Below, in pieces: positions 42,437 through 52,519 of a stretch of 64,000 nt of DNA. Position 1 is the stretch's first letter. Every line of letters begins with the position of its first letter. The position numbers and the translations under genes are program-made. Where the stretch lies: positions 1 through 64,000 of the forward strand of contig CALRIT020000005.1 of the NCBI GenBank assembly GCA_943361925.1, given 5' to 3'. This stretch comes from CAISCU01 sp943361925 (GTDB taxonomy: Bacteria > Bacteroidota > Bacteroidia > UKL13-3). Below the pieces are notes generated by a model, which saw nothing but the letters and a program-made list of their open reading frames with translations, was not told the origin of the DNA and did not search any database.

Positions 42437-45400
42437 ATGGATAACTCTAAATTAACTTATGAACAGTTGCTCGAAGAAAATCGACTGCTAAAAATAGAGT
42501 TGGCCAATTCCAGCAATAAAGTTAGTTTAGATAAGATTGAATTTGCAGGATTCTCAAATGAACAATTGATTAATTTATTAGATGGTTTAGGTGTAGGTAT
42601 TATTTTGGCAGACCAGTTAACAGGTCAATTTCTTTATGCAAATAAGGAAATGCTAAAAATGACGACTTATACATTGGCTGAAATATTGGAACTTAACTTT
42701 TCTTCTAATCATTTTATAGATAATTCATATTTTAATAAGGAGATTTTTAAAAGTTTTAATCAGCAAACAAACCAACAAATTTTAGAGGTTCCTATAGTAA
42801 AAAAGGCTGGTGATTCAACTTTGTGTAAAATAAATTCAAGGAAAATTCAAATAGAAGGCCAATTTCTTCTATTATATATTTTTTCTGTGATTGAAAATGA
42901 TACCATACAAATTGAGGAAAATTTATTCAAGTTAATAGCTGAAAATAGCAATGATGTTATTTGGATTTATAACCTAACTAATAATGAATTTACCTATAGT
43001 AGCCCTTCAGTATTTAACTTAAGAGGTTATACTCCTGAAGAAGTAGCATCACAGAAAATGGATGATGTGTTTACCGAAGAAACACTTGTTTATGTAAATA
43101 AAAATTTGCCCCAACGCATTGAAGCATTTTTAAAAGGTGAAAGTACAGGGAAAAATCAATTAGAAGAGTTTCAGGAGTACCATAAAGATGGTAATATTAT
43201 TTATACAGAAGTTAATACCAGTTACTTTGTCAATAATGACAAAACAATTAGTGTTTTAGGTATAACTAGGAATATAACCAATAGGAAGCTTGCAGAGAAA
43301 AGAGATTTAATCCAAACAGAAATTCTTGAATTTATTGTAAAGGGGAAACCAATTCATGAGATACTGAATAGAATTGTTGATGCAATAGAAATTGAATTTC
43401 CTAATTCCATGGCATCTATTATGTTATATGATGCAGAGACTGAATTGTTAAAATTTACTTGTGGTAAGAAGTTGTCTTCTAACTATATAAAAACTGTTGA
43501 TTGTTTAAAAGCCGGTTTTGGTGTTGGTTCTTGCGGACATGCAGCCTTTACAAAATCAGTTGTTATAAGTGAAGACTTACAAACTGACCCTAATTGGAAT
43601 GAATTTAGAGATTTAATATTAAAAGATAATTTAAGGGCCTGTTTATCTATCCCAATTTTATCATCAAAAGGAATAGTTTTAGGAACTTTTGCAGTATATC
43701 ATAACTATACCTATAAACCTAATACAGAAAAGTTAAATATAATTGAAGGTTTTGTAAGTATAGCCAGTATTGCCATCCAAAGATATGATTCGGAAAAAGA
43801 GCTTTTGCTTAGTGAAGATAAATTTTCAAAAGCATTTAATTCCAGTCCTGATAGCCTAACCATTTCAACACTTGAAGACGGCACTTTCATTGATACAAAT
43901 GATGTTTTTTGTGAGGAGTTTATGTTTTCAAAGGAGGAGGTTATTGGTAAAACTTCGATTGAAATTAATATCTGGGCAAACAAAATCGATCGTACGATTT
44001 TTAAAAAGGAACTTCAGAAACATGGTAGAATCAAAGATTTTGAAACAATTTTAACCAATAAAAATGGGGTCAAAATGTTTTTTGTTTTAAGTGCACAAGT
44101 TCTTATTCTATCAGATGGAACACAATGTATTCTTACCAATTCAAGAAATATTACCGAAAGTAAAAAACAAGAACTGGAGAAAGAAAGACTTATACAAAAA
44201 GAAAAGGAAAGCAGTAGTAGAATTATAGATATTTTAGAAACCATTAATGATGGATTTGTTTCAATTGACCACCATTGGAATTATACCTACATGAATTCAA
44301 AAGGTGGCGAATATTTAAACAGAGATCCAAAAACTATTGTAGGTAATAATATCTGGAGTGAATTTAATCTTAAACAAGATAGCTTATTTAGAGAAACTTG
44401 TGAAAGTGCTGTTTCAGGAAAAACAATAAAATTATTTAGTGAATATGTAAATGAATTTAAAAAGTGGCTTGATTTTAAAATTTATCCGGCTCAGGAAGGT
44501 TTGAATATTTTCTTCAGAGATATTACAGAACAAAAACAAGCTGAAATTAGTTTAAAAACCAGTGAGATGAGGTTCAGAAATTTGTTTGAATCTACTCCCG
44601 ATGGAATAATTTATTATGATGAAAATGGTGTAGAAGAATTATTCAATCCAAGTGCATTACAAATTTTAGGTATTCAAGATGGTCCTCGACAAAAAAGAAC
44701 AGAAGATAAAATTCCTTTTATTGTTTTAAATGAAAAAGGACAGGAAATTAGTTACAGTGAGTCTTCAACATTTAAGGTTTTAAAAACTGGCTTACCATTA
44801 TATAATCAAATTCATGGTTTGAAACGCAAGTCTAATAACGAAATATTATGGCTAAAAAGTAATGTTATTCCATTTAAGGATGAACAAAACAGAACCCGTG
44901 TTTTTACTAGTTTTGCCAACATAACGCAGCAAAAACTTGCCGAAGAAGCTTTGGTAAAAAGTCAGGCAGAATTGCAACGAGCAAATGAAATAGCAAGATT
45001 AGGGAATTTTAAACTCGATTTAGCTAAATTGGAGTTTTTTGGTTCAAGAGAAACTTATGCTATTGTGGGTTTTGAGTCAAATGAAAGTGTTTCAATGAAG
45101 CAGTTTTTAGGCAGAATTTTTAAACCGGATTTTCAGTATTTAAGACAGCTTTGGCTTGATTCTTTATCAGGTAAGAAATTTAATTTTGAAACCAGGATAG
45201 TTGTAGATAAAAAAGTAAAATGGCTAAGTATTTGGGCTGAATCTAAGTATTCATCAGCATTAAAGAGTGGAGAGGTTTTGGGGATGATTATGGATATAAC
45301 CGAAAGAAAAACCGCCGAGTTAAATGCCTTAAATGAAAAAGAAAGACTTAATACTTTAATCCAAACGATTCCGGATTTAGTTTGGCTTAAAGACCCTGAA

Positions 45401-47224
45401 GGCAGATTTCTTTTGTGTAATACTCAGTTTTCTAAATTGTACAATAAAGAACCTACAGAAATAATTGGTTTAACTGATTATGATTTATTAGACAAAAAAT
45501 TAGCGGATGAATATACTTCCATCGACAAAATGGCTCTTGAATCGAATGAGCCAATTAAGAGTTTTGGTGAGATGAAATTATATGATGGCAAGAATGATTT
45601 GATAGTAGAAACCTTTAAAACCAAGTTGTTTGATACAGAAGGAAATCTTGTTGGTATATTAGGTGTAGGAAGAGATTTAACTGAAATTACAGGTACAACA
45701 AAAGCACTTTTGGAGAGTGAAATGAAACTAAAGGAAGCCCAGCACTTTGCAAAAATGGGTAACTGGGAATTGAATTTTAAAACCAATACGCTGATTTGGT
45801 CTGAAGAAATTTATAAGATTTTCGAAATAGATAAATCAATATTTCAACCAACTTATGAAGCTTTTATTAATGCAATTCATCCTGATGACAGAGAGCTGGT
45901 AAACAAGTTATATACAGATTCTTTAAAAACTAAAAAAGCTTATGAAGTAACTCATCGTTTGCTTATGCCTGATGGAAGAATCAAATATGTTCAGGAAAAA
46001 TGTACTTCTTATTTCGATGAAAATGGAGAACCAATTAGGTCTATTGGTACTGTTCAGGATATTTCCGAAATACATTTAGTTCAACAAGCTTTAAAAGACA
46101 GAGAGCAAATATTAAGTTCAATTTTAGATACTGTTGGAAATGGAATTTTTCTTATAAATGTTGATGGAAAAGGGGAGTATAAATTTCTGACTGTAAATAA
46201 AATGATGTCAAAAATTATTGGTTTACCAGAAAAGCAAATCATTGGTAAAAAGTTTGATGAAATTGTCGACATCAAAGAATTCACAGAAGTTTCCAATAAT
46301 AATTTTAGAGAAGCTATTCAGTTTAAAAAAGCTGTTTCTTGGGAAATTAATGGCACCAGAAAGGGTGAAAGTTTTACAGGTGATGTGAATATCGTTCCGG
46401 TTTTTGATAGCGAGGATAATTGTATATACATTGTTGGTGCTATACACGATATTACTTTTAGAAAAAAGGTTGAACAGGAACTAAATCTCTTAAATCAAGT
46501 GTTAGAGGAAAGAGTGATTGAAAGAACCGAACAATTAGAATCCGCAAATAAGGATTTAGAATCTTTTGCCTATTCTGTTTCTCATGATTTACGAGCACCA
46601 CTTCGACATATTGATGGTTTTACTAAACTTTTAAGATTAACATTCCCTGATAATATTTCAGAAGATTCAATTAAATATTTTGATAAAATAAGTGATGCTG
46701 GTTTACGAATGTCGACTATGATTGATTCCTTATTGCAATTTTCAAGATTGGGACGTCAAGCTCTTCAGTTAACAAAAGTGCAATTAAATAAATTATTTGA
46801 GCAAATAATTAAGGATGCAGAACCTGATATTCAGCATAGAAATATTGAATTTAAAATTGCAGATTTCCCAAATATAAATGCCGATAAATATTTAATCGAA
46901 CTTGCTTTAAGTAATTTAATATCTAATGCCATAAAATTCACATCACATAAAGATAAAGCAGTAATTGAGATTGGTACTTTTGAAGCAGGTTATGATAATA
47001 TTGGAATTTTTATTAAAGACAATGGTGCCGGTTTTAATATGTCATACATAGATAAATTATTTGGGGTGTTTCAAAGATTGCATACACAGAATCAGTTCTC
47101 CGGAACCGGTATTGGTTTAGCCAATGTTCAGCAAATTATTAAAAAACATAATGGTTTAATTTGGGCAGAGGGTGAAGAAGAAAAGGGTGCAACGTTTTTC
47201 ATCAAACTTAAAAAGAATTTATAA
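42437..47224 (+). CDS. Very large multi-PAS sensor histidine kinase
   Basis: This is a 1595-residue cytoplasmic kinase with no membrane segment. After a short coiled coil I count about nine PAS-type domains, with one GAF domain between the second and third (about residues 290-455). Boundaries are marked by linker motifs such as TRNITNRK, DITEQKQAE, DITERKTAE and DITFRKK. The transmitter is of the phytochrome-like class: HisKA with His1383 in SVSHDLRAPLRH, then HATPase with N box (LSNLISNAIKFTS), G1 (DNGAGFNMSY) and G2 (GTGIGLANVQQI). The stop overlaps the receiver gene's start (TAATG), so the pair is translationally coupled and probably acts as kinase and receiver. Confidence 0.9.
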   Translation: MDNSKLTYEQLLEENRLLKIELANSSNKVSLDKIEFAGFSNEQLINLLDGLGVGIILADQLTGQFLYANKEMLKMTTYTLAEILELNFSSNHFIDNSYFNKEIFKSFNQQTNQQILEVPIVKKAGDSTLCKINSRKIQIEGQFLLLYIFSVIENDTIQIEENLFKLIAENSNDVIWIYNLTNNEFTYSSPSVFNLRGYTPEEVASQKMDDVFTEETLVYVNKNLPQRIEAFLKGESTGKNQLEEFQEYHKDGNIIYTEVNTSYFVNNDKTISVLGITRNITNRKLAEKRDLIQTEILEFIVKGKPIHEILNRIVDAIEIEFPNSMASIMLYDAETELLKFTCGKKLSSNYIKTVDCLKAGFGVGSCGHAAFTKSVVISEDLQTDPNWNEFRDLILKDNLRACLSIPILSSKGIVLGTFAVYHNYTYKPNTEKLNIIEGFVSIASIAIQRYDSEKELLLSEDKFSKAFNSSPDSLTISTLEDGTFIDTNDVFCEEFMFSKEEVIGKTSIEINIWANKIDRTIFKKELQKHGRIKDFETILTNKNGVKMFFVLSAQVLILSDGTQCILTNSRNITESKKQELEKERLIQKEKESSSRIIDILETINDGFVSIDHHWNYTYMNSKGGEYLNRDPKTIVGNNIWSEFNLKQDSLFRETCESAVSGKTIKLFSEYVNEFKKWLDFKIYPAQEGLNIFFRDITEQKQAEISLKTSEMRFRNLFESTPDGIIYYDENGVEELFNPSALQILGIQDGPRQKRTEDKIPFIVLNEKGQEISYSESSTFKVLKTGLPLYNQIHGLKRKSNNEILWLKSNVIPFKDEQNRTRVFTSFANITQQKLAEEALVKSQAELQRANEIARLGNFKLDLAKLEFFGSRETYAIVGFESNESVSMKQFLGRIFKPDFQYLRQLWLDSLSGKKFNFETRIVVDKKVKWLSIWAESKYSSALKSGEVLGMIMDITERKTAELNALNEKERLNTLIQTIPDLVWLKDPEGRFLLCNTQFSKLYNKEPTEIIGLTDYDLLDKKLADEYTSIDKMALESNEPIKSFGEMKLYDGKNDLIVETFKTKLFDTEGNLVGILGVGRDLTEITGTTKALLESEMKLKEAQHFAKMGNWELNFKTNTLIWSEEIYKIFEIDKSIFQPTYEAFINAIHPDDRELVNKLYTDSLKTKKAYEVTHRLLMPDGRIKYVQEKCTSYFDENGEPIRSIGTVQDISEIHLVQQALKDREQILSSILDTVGNGIFLINVDGKGEYKFLTVNKMMSKIIGLPEKQIIGKKFDEIVDIKEFTEVSNNNFREAIQFKKAVSWEINGTRKGESFTGDVNIVPVFDSEDNCIYIVGAIHDITFRKKVEQELNLLNQVLEERVIERTEQLESANKDLESFAYSVSHDLRAPLRHIDGFTKLLRLTFPDNISEDSIKYFDKISDAGLRMSTMIDSLLQFSRLGRQALQLTKVQLNKLFEQIIKDAEPDIQHRNIEFKIADFPNINADKYLIELALSNLISNAIKFTSHKDKAVIEIGTFEAGYDNIGIFIKDNGAGFNMSYIDKLFGVFQRLHTQNQFSGTGIGLANVQQIIKKHNGLIWAEGEEEKGATFFIKLKKNL

Positions 47225-47655
47225 TGAATACATTACCACCAATATTGTATGCCGAAGATAATGAAAACGATATTGAGTTAACTTTATCAGCATTTAAATC
47301 CAACCAAATTAAAAACCCTCTTATTGTGGTTAATGATGGTGAAGAGGTCATGAATTATTTAAAATATAAGACTGTTTATAAGGATAGACCTAAAGTGAAT
47401 CCGGTTGTAATTTTAATGGATATTAAAATGCCAAAAGTAACAGGTTTGGAGGCTTTGGAAAAAATTAAAAATGACCCTGAAATTCAACATATACCCGTAA
47501 TAATGCTAACTGCTTCAGAAATGGAAAGGGATTTAGTAAAATCTTATGAATTAGGTGTGAATGCTTATGTTGTTAAACCAATAGATTTTTCTGAATACCA
47601 AGAAACTATTGCTTCTATTGGTTCTTTTTGGGTATCAAGAAATAAAACGATTTAA
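47224..47655 (+). CDS. Rcp1-type single-domain response regulator
   Basis: This is a 143-residue stand-alone receiver with the acidic pocket AEDNENDIEL, phospho-acceptor Asp66 in ILMDIKMPKVTG, Thr in MLTASEME and Lys in VVKPIDF. The alpha-helical insert (KYKTVYKDRPKVNP) is typical of Rcp1-like regulators that partner phytochrome-class kinases, matching the kinase just upstream, with which it shares the overlapping TAATG. There is no output domain. The next hybrid kinase starts one base after its stop. Confidence 0.93.
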   Translation: MNTLPPILYAEDNENDIELTLSAFKSNQIKNPLIVVNDGEEVMNYLKYKTVYKDRPKVNPVVILMDIKMPKVTGLEALEKIKNDPEIQHIPVIMLTASEMERDLVKSYELGVNAYVVKPIDFSEYQETIASIGSFWVSRNKTI

Positions 47656-47656
47656 C

Positions 47657-49612
47657 ATGAATTTACTCAAAATATTGGTTCTTGAAGATGATGAAAATGA
47701 TTTTGAATTATTAAAAATCTTTCTGGAAACAAATTTGCATCGCAAATTACTCATTGAATGGGTGATGAATAAAGATGGATTTGTTACAGCACTTTCTGAG
47801 TTTAAACCCGACTTAATCATATCAGATTATAACCTGAATAATTTTACAGGTTTCGATGCACTGGAAATTGTAAAATCAACAGACCCTAATTTGCCTATTA
47901 TAATGGTAACCGGTGCTTTGTCTGAAGAAACTGCCGCTGATTGTATCATTAGAGGAGCATGGGATTATGTAGTAAAAGGTAGGTTGCATAGGTTAAATAG
48001 TGCAATCGAAAATGCGCTAAAATTGAGGGGTGAAAAACTTCGACTTAGAAAAACTCAGGAAGAATTAAATATTGTTAAGGATAGTTCAGGTGTTCAAGTA
48101 AAATTGTTATATGATGCATTGGCCAGAATGCCTAATGCTATTGTTATTACTGATAATAGTGGAATCATTCAGTTCGTAAACAACAGATTTAGCGAAATGA
48201 CAGGTTATGCCGCTGAAGAGGTGATTGGTAAGCGAAATAATATCCTGAAATCAGGTAAACATGATGATTCTTTTTATAAGGAAATGTGGGACACTCTGCT
48301 TGCAGGAAAGGAGTGGAAGGGTGAAATCATCAACAAGAAAAAAAATGGCGAATTATTCTGGGAGGAGGAATCTATTGCCTCCATTACTGATGATAATAAT
48401 GAAGTAGTTTATTTTGTTTCCTTAGGTCAAGATATCACTGAAAAGAAATTGGCAAGTCAGGAACTTTTAAGAGCCAAAGAAAGAGCTGAAGAAAGTGATA
48501 GATTAAAGTCTTCATTTCTTACAACAATGAGTCATGAACTTCGAACTCCTTTAAATGCAGTAATTGGCTTTAGTAATCTTATCGATGAAAATATGCCCAA
48601 GGAAGAAATTTTGGAACTCTCAAAATTAATCAATGAAAGTGGCAACAATTTGCTCGAAATTATTGAGTCAATTTTCGAAATTTCAATGCTTCAATCTAAA
48701 GAAACAAAAATCGACCCACAGGAAATTTCTATACTCGATGTTTTCTCAAGAATTAAAGTAGCTCTTGAAACCGAAATTAGGGTTCATAATAAGCGAAATT
48801 TACAAATCATTTATTCTCCTTTTCCTAATTCAACTGGTCTGCGTTTTACAACCGATAAAAAGCGTCTCTTACAATTGCTAAGTCAGTTTATAAGTAATGC
48901 TGTTAAGTTCACTGAAAAAGGAAAAATTGAATACGGTTATACTTTAGATGAAACAGGTATTAGATTTTTTGTAAAAGATACTGGAATTGGTATTTCTCAA
49001 GAGAAGTTAGATAAGGTTTTTGATGTTTTCAGGCAAATAGATGATTCACATACCAGAAAACAAAGTGGACTAGGATTGGGTTTGGCGATTTGCAAAGAAA
49101 TTTCAAAAATTCTGGGTGGTGTTATTCAGGTTGATACAACGGTGAATGAAGGTGCTACATTTAGTTTTACTCTTCCTGGTGATTATTTGGCCTCAATTTC
49201 TAATCCTGTTATAGAAAAAAAATCAGATGAACTCGAAGTGGATCTGACAGATAAGCTGGTTTTAATTGCAGAAGACGACCAAATGAATTTTGTGGTTTTA
49301 CAAAAGTTAATGAAGAAAATGAACCCAACAATAATTTGGGCAAAAGATGGTGCAGAGGCAGTAAAATTTGTTGAAGAAAATCCTAAAATCGATTTGATTT
49401 TAATGGATGTAAAAATGCCTGAAATGGATGGAATGACAGCAACTCAAATCATAAAAGATAAATACCCTAACATTCCAATTATTATGCAAACAGCACACTC
49501 TCTTGAACAAGAAAGAAATGCTTGTTATGCAGCAGGATGTGATGGTTTTATTACCAAACCTATTAGAATTCCAGAGCTAGTTGAAGCTTTAATAAAGTTA
49601 AAATTGGTTTAA
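47657..49612 (+). CDS. Hybrid kinase: receiver-PAS-HisKA-HATPase-receiver
   Basis: This is a 651-residue protein from ATG 47657; an in-frame start at 47609 lies inside the upstream receiver gene and is less likely. It has REC1 (about 1-120, LVLEDDENDFELL, IISDYNL), PAS (about 150-265), HisKA with His293 in TTMSHELRTPLN, HATPase (SQFISNAVKFTE, DTGIGISQ, GLGLGLAICKEI) and REC2 with Asp584 in ILMDVKMPEMDG. An N-terminal receiver feeding a kinase and a C-terminal receiver suggests it takes phosphate or an allosteric signal from the upstream system and forwards it. Confidence 0.92.
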   Translation: MNLLKILVLEDDENDFELLKIFLETNLHRKLLIEWVMNKDGFVTALSEFKPDLIISDYNLNNFTGFDALEIVKSTDPNLPIIMVTGALSEETAADCIIRGAWDYVVKGRLHRLNSAIENALKLRGEKLRLRKTQEELNIVKDSSGVQVKLLYDALARMPNAIVITDNSGIIQFVNNRFSEMTGYAAEEVIGKRNNILKSGKHDDSFYKEMWDTLLAGKEWKGEIINKKKNGELFWEEESIASITDDNNEVVYFVSLGQDITEKKLASQELLRAKERAEESDRLKSSFLTTMSHELRTPLNAVIGFSNLIDENMPKEEILELSKLINESGNNLLEIIESIFEISMLQSKETKIDPQEISILDVFSRIKVALETEIRVHNKRNLQIIYSPFPNSTGLRFTTDKKRLLQLLSQFISNAVKFTEKGKIEYGYTLDETGIRFFVKDTGIGISQEKLDKVFDVFRQIDDSHTRKQSGLGLGLAICKEISKILGGVIQVDTTVNEGATFSFTLPGDYLASISNPVIEKKSDELEVDLTDKLVLIAEDDQMNFVVLQKLMKKMNPTIIWAKDGAEAVKFVEENPKIDLILMDVKMPEMDGMTATQIIKDKYPNIPIIMQTAHSLEQERNACYAAGCDGFITKPIRIPELVEALIKLKLV

Positions 49613-49634
49613 CGAGTTTTTCTAAAAATAATAA

Positions 49635-50759
49635 ATGCATTCGTTTAATTCGCAGCAAATGAAAAAACGAATGCTACTTTATTCTTTACTTTTTATGATT
49701 GTTTTGATTATTTCTATCGTCTTGTACTTACAAATGCCTCAGTTTGGAGCTTTGCCTTCAGGAGAACGTTTAGAGAGAATCAAAAAATCACCAAATTATA
49801 AAAATGGGTCTTTCCAAAATTTGGTTCATACACCAGATTTAGCTGAAGGTACAAGCTATTTTGATATACTTAAGGCTTATCTTTCGTTTCCCAAAAACCT
49901 TGCTCCTCCAAAAGAAATTCCTGCTATTCAAACTGATTTAAAAAGCCTTCCCGATTCAGGAATTTATATGGTTTGGTTCGGACATTCTTCATATCTATTA
50001 AAAGTAAATGGAACATGCATTTTAGTTGATCCGGTTTTTAGTGGAAATGCTTCTCCTGTAAGTTTTTTCGGTGCAAACTATAAAGGTAGTAATAGGTATT
50101 TTGTAGAAGATATGCCAAACATCGATTTGGTTTTACTTTCTCACGACCATTACGACCACCTTGATTTTCAAACAATACTAAAGTTGAAAGAAACTTCAAC
50201 GAAATTTTATTGCTCTTTAGGTGTGGGTGCTCATTTAAATAAATGGGGAATTTCTGATGATAGAATTGTGGAATTTGATTGGTGGGATTCTGCCAAAATT
50301 GATTCCAGTATTCAAATTACGGCAACACCTGCCCGACATTTTTCAGGACGTGGTTTAAAACGTATGCAAAGTTTATGGTCATCATTTGTATTAGAAACTA
50401 ATAATACTAAGATTTTTGTTGGTGGCGATAGTGGTTATGATAGTACTTTTTCTAAAATAGGCGAAAGGTTTGGAGGTTTTGATCTGGCAATTTTAGAATG
50501 TGGTCAATACAATAAATACTGGCCTTATATACATATGATGCCCAATGAAATTATTCAAGCTGCAAAAGATTTAAACACCAAAGTTCTTTTACCTGTGCAT
50601 TGGTCGAAGTTTACTTTGGCTTTGCATCCTTGGAATGAACCAATAAAGGAAATCAGCAAATTTGCAAAAGCAGAATCCATTCCTCTTTATACTCCTTTAA
50701 TTGGAGAATTAATAGAAATCAATAAAACCTATCCTGATTCAGTTTGGTGGGAATTCTAA
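49635..50759 (+). CDS. Membrane-anchored MBL-fold hydrolase, NAPE-PLD/UlaG-like
   Basis: This 374-residue protein has an N-terminal membrane anchor (MLLYSLLFMIVLIISIVLYL) and then an MBL fold of the UlaG/N-acyl-phosphatidylethanolamine phospholipase D-like branch: VWFGHSSYLLK, DPVFSG, SHDHYDHLD (HxHxDH), a later His in TPARHFSGRG, Asp in GGDSGY and His in LPVHWSKF. The branch acts on phosphodiesters or lipid heads; the substrate here is unknown. ATG 49659 is an alternative start. It lies 22 bases after the hybrid kinase and could be read from the same transcript. Confidence 0.85.
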   Translation: MHSFNSQQMKKRMLLYSLLFMIVLIISIVLYLQMPQFGALPSGERLERIKKSPNYKNGSFQNLVHTPDLAEGTSYFDILKAYLSFPKNLAPPKEIPAIQTDLKSLPDSGIYMVWFGHSSYLLKVNGTCILVDPVFSGNASPVSFFGANYKGSNRYFVEDMPNIDLVLLSHDHYDHLDFQTILKLKETSTKFYCSLGVGAHLNKWGISDDRIVEFDWWDSAKIDSSIQITATPARHFSGRGLKRMQSLWSSFVLETNNTKIFVGGDSGYDSTFSKIGERFGGFDLAILECGQYNKYWPYIHMMPNEIIQAAKDLNTKVLLPVHWSKFTLALHPWNEPIKEISKFAKAESIPLYTPLIGELIEINKTYPDSVWWEF

Positions 50760-50793
50760 TTGGCATAAAATTTTCGATTTTATTTATTATTGA

Positions 50794-50811
50794 ATGTAAC
50801 AATTGTTACAT
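50794..50811. promoter_or_regulatory. Perfect 18-bp palindrome upstream of the SQR operon
   Basis: ATGTAACAATTGTTACAT is a perfect palindrome with GTAAC-N4-GTTAC geometry, similar in spacing to Crp/Fnr-type sites. Its core AACAATTGTTAC recurs upstream of the rhodanese operon at 55109-55120. It lies about 110 bases before the SQR start. Confidence 0.6.
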
Positions 50812-50875
50812 AAAAAGGTAAGATGTATCAAGCCGGAAACTGAGGCTGGTCATAATTATGTAGTCTGATGCCAAT

Positions 50876-50883
50876 TAGCTTTG
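50876..50883 (+). promoter_or_regulatory. Candidate -7 box for the SQR operon (TAGCTTTG)
   Basis: TAGCTTTG fits TAnnTTTG, with about 40 bases to the ATG at 50923. There is no -33 TTTG, which would suit an activator-dependent promoter. Confidence 0.35.
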
Positions 50884-50922
50884 TTCATGAAATCAAGACG
50901 GTTTCATCACAAAACTAAGGAT

Positions 50923-52161
50923 ATGAAAAGACTCGTAATTTTAGGTGCAGGAACAGCCGGAACAATGATGGCTAACCACCTTCACAATGAACTTAAAAGA
51001 CCCGATTGGGAAATTACTATCATTGATGAAAAAGAAGAACACCATTACCAACCTGGTTATTTGTTTTTACCTTTTGATATTTATTCTCCGGAGGATATCA
51101 TAAAAACCATAGATGAATTTGTACCAAAAGATGTGCATTTAATTCGCTCTGGTATTCAAAAAATTGTACCTGAAGAGAATAAGGTTTTATTAACCAATGA
51201 TGATGTTTTACATTATGATGTCTTAATCATTGCAACCGGTGCTAAAATTGCTCCTGAAGAAATTGAAGGTATGCTAAGTAATGCCTGGCATCATTCTGTT
51301 TTCGATTTTTATACATTCGAAGGTGCTTTGGCTCTAAGAAATAAATTGAGAACTTGGGAAGGTGGTAAATTATTGGTACACATCACCGAAATGCCAATTA
51401 AATGTCCTGTTGCACCTTTAGAATTTGCATTTCTAGCCGATTCATTCTTTAAAAACAAAGGCATGAGAGACAAGGTTGAAATTACCTTTGTTACTCCTTT
51501 AAGCGGAGCTTTTACCAAACCTAAAGCAACCGAAGCTCTTGACCATTTATTGTCTGAAAAAGGTATCAAAATTGAAAGTGATTTTGCTATTGAAAGTGTT
51601 GATTCTATTAACCGCAAAATTATTGATTACGGTGGTCGCGAAATTGAATTCGATTTATTGGTAACTGTTCCTACAAATAAAGGCGATGCTGTTATAGAAA
51701 GATCAGGAATGGGTGATGATTTGAATTTCATCCCTACTAACAAAGGCAGTCTTCAATCACTTAAACACGAAAATGTATTTGTAATTGGTGATGCATCAAA
51801 TATTCCTGCATCAAAAGCCGGTTCAGTTGCGCACTTTGAAGCTGAAATCCTAACAGAAAATATTCTAAGGTTTGTTAAAGGTGAACCACTAAAAGAAGAA
51901 TTTGATGGTCATGCAAATTGTTTCATTGAAACAGGTGGTGGTAAAGCATTATTAATCGACTTTAACTACTCCCACGAACCAGTTGAAGGAACATTCCCAT
52001 TCCCTGGTGTTGGACCATTAAGATTATTAAAAGAAAGCAGAATGAATCATATGGGAAAATTAGCTTTCAGATGGATTTACTGGAATATGTTACTCAAAGG
52101 AACTCACATACCATTTGTTTCAGCAACAATGTCTGAAGCAGGAAAAGATTACGAACATTAA
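50923..52161 (+). CDS. sqr: Sulfide:quinone oxidoreductase-like FAD protein
   Basis: This is a 412-residue flavoprotein from ATG 50923, where the dinucleotide fold begins (VILGAGTAGTMMANHL); an in-frame TTG at 50881 would add a spurious leader. The SQR hallmarks are the quinone-side segment HYQPGYLFLPFD, the conserved Cys in IKCPVAPLEF and the second FAD motif VIGDASNIPASKAGSVAHFEAE. SQR oxidises sulfide to sulfane sulfur and passes electrons to the quinone pool at the membrane. It heads an operon with TusE-like and DsrE-like sulfur carriers, supporting sulfide oxidation or detoxification. The exact SQR type is not settled from sequence alone. Confidence 0.85.
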   Translation: MKRLVILGAGTAGTMMANHLHNELKRPDWEITIIDEKEEHHYQPGYLFLPFDIYSPEDIIKTIDEFVPKDVHLIRSGIQKIVPEENKVLLTNDDVLHYDVLIIATGAKIAPEEIEGMLSNAWHHSVFDFYTFEGALALRNKLRTWEGGKLLVHITEMPIKCPVAPLEFAFLADSFFKNKGMRDKVEITFVTPLSGAFTKPKATEALDHLLSEKGIKIESDFAIESVDSINRKIIDYGGREIEFDLLVTVPTNKGDAVIERSGMGDDLNFIPTNKGSLQSLKHENVFVIGDASNIPASKAGSVAHFEAEILTENILRFVKGEPLKEEFDGHANCFIETGGGKALLIDFNYSHEPVEGTFPFPGVGPLRLLKESRMNHMGKLAFRWIYWNMLLKGTHIPFVSATMSEAGKDYEH

Positions 52162-52185
52162 TAAAACAACTTTAAAATTATAATT

Positions 52186-52494
52186 ATGGAAAAGCAATAT
52201 GCAGGAAAAACCATTCAAGTGAATGAAGAAGGATACTTAAAAAACTTCAGTGAATGGACTCCGGAAGTTGGCGAAGAAATCGCAAAAGAAAATAACATCA
52301 CTTTAGGTGCAAGACATTGGGATGTTTTGAAATATTTACAAGGAGAATTTAAGGCTGAATTACCTATCAGTATTAGGAAAATTGGAAAGAGTAATGTGGT
52401 TGATATCAAAGAATTTTATGCTTTGTTTCCACAAGGACCGCTTAAAACAGCAAGTAAAATTGCAGGTATTCCTAAACCAGCCAGTTGTTTATAA
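52186..52494 (+). CDS. tusE: TusE/DsrC-family sulfur-carrier protein (single C-terminal Cys)
   Basis: This 102-residue protein has the DsrC/TusE fold signatures (GYLKNFSEWTPEVG, ARHWDVLKYLQGEF, LFPQGPLKTASKIAGIPKP) and ends in ASCL, with the penultimate conserved Cys. The second Cys of true DsrC, 11 residues earlier, is a Ser here, so it is TusE-like and would carry a persulfide rather than form the DsrC trisulfide. The neighbours, SQR upstream and a DsrE-like protein downstream, suggest it accepts sulfur in sulfide oxidation rather than only serving tRNA thiolation (inference). Confidence 0.85.
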   Translation: MEKQYAGKTIQVNEEGYLKNFSEWTPEVGEEIAKENNITLGARHWDVLKYLQGEFKAELPISIRKIGKSNVVDIKEFYALFPQGPLKTASKIAGIPKPASCL

Positions 52495-52519
52495 TTAAGA
52501 ACCTTTAATAATCAATAAA

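Noticed and set aside
47609..47656. Upstream extension of the receiver-kinase-receiver hybrid kinase
   Set aside because: The in-frame codon at 47609 is a TTG/ATG-like start inside the preceding receiver gene; the receiver fold starts cleanly at ATG 47657, one base after the previous stop.
52186..52494. Dissimilatory DsrC
   Set aside because: The second conserved Cys is Ser and no dsrAB genes are in the window, so it is TusE-like.
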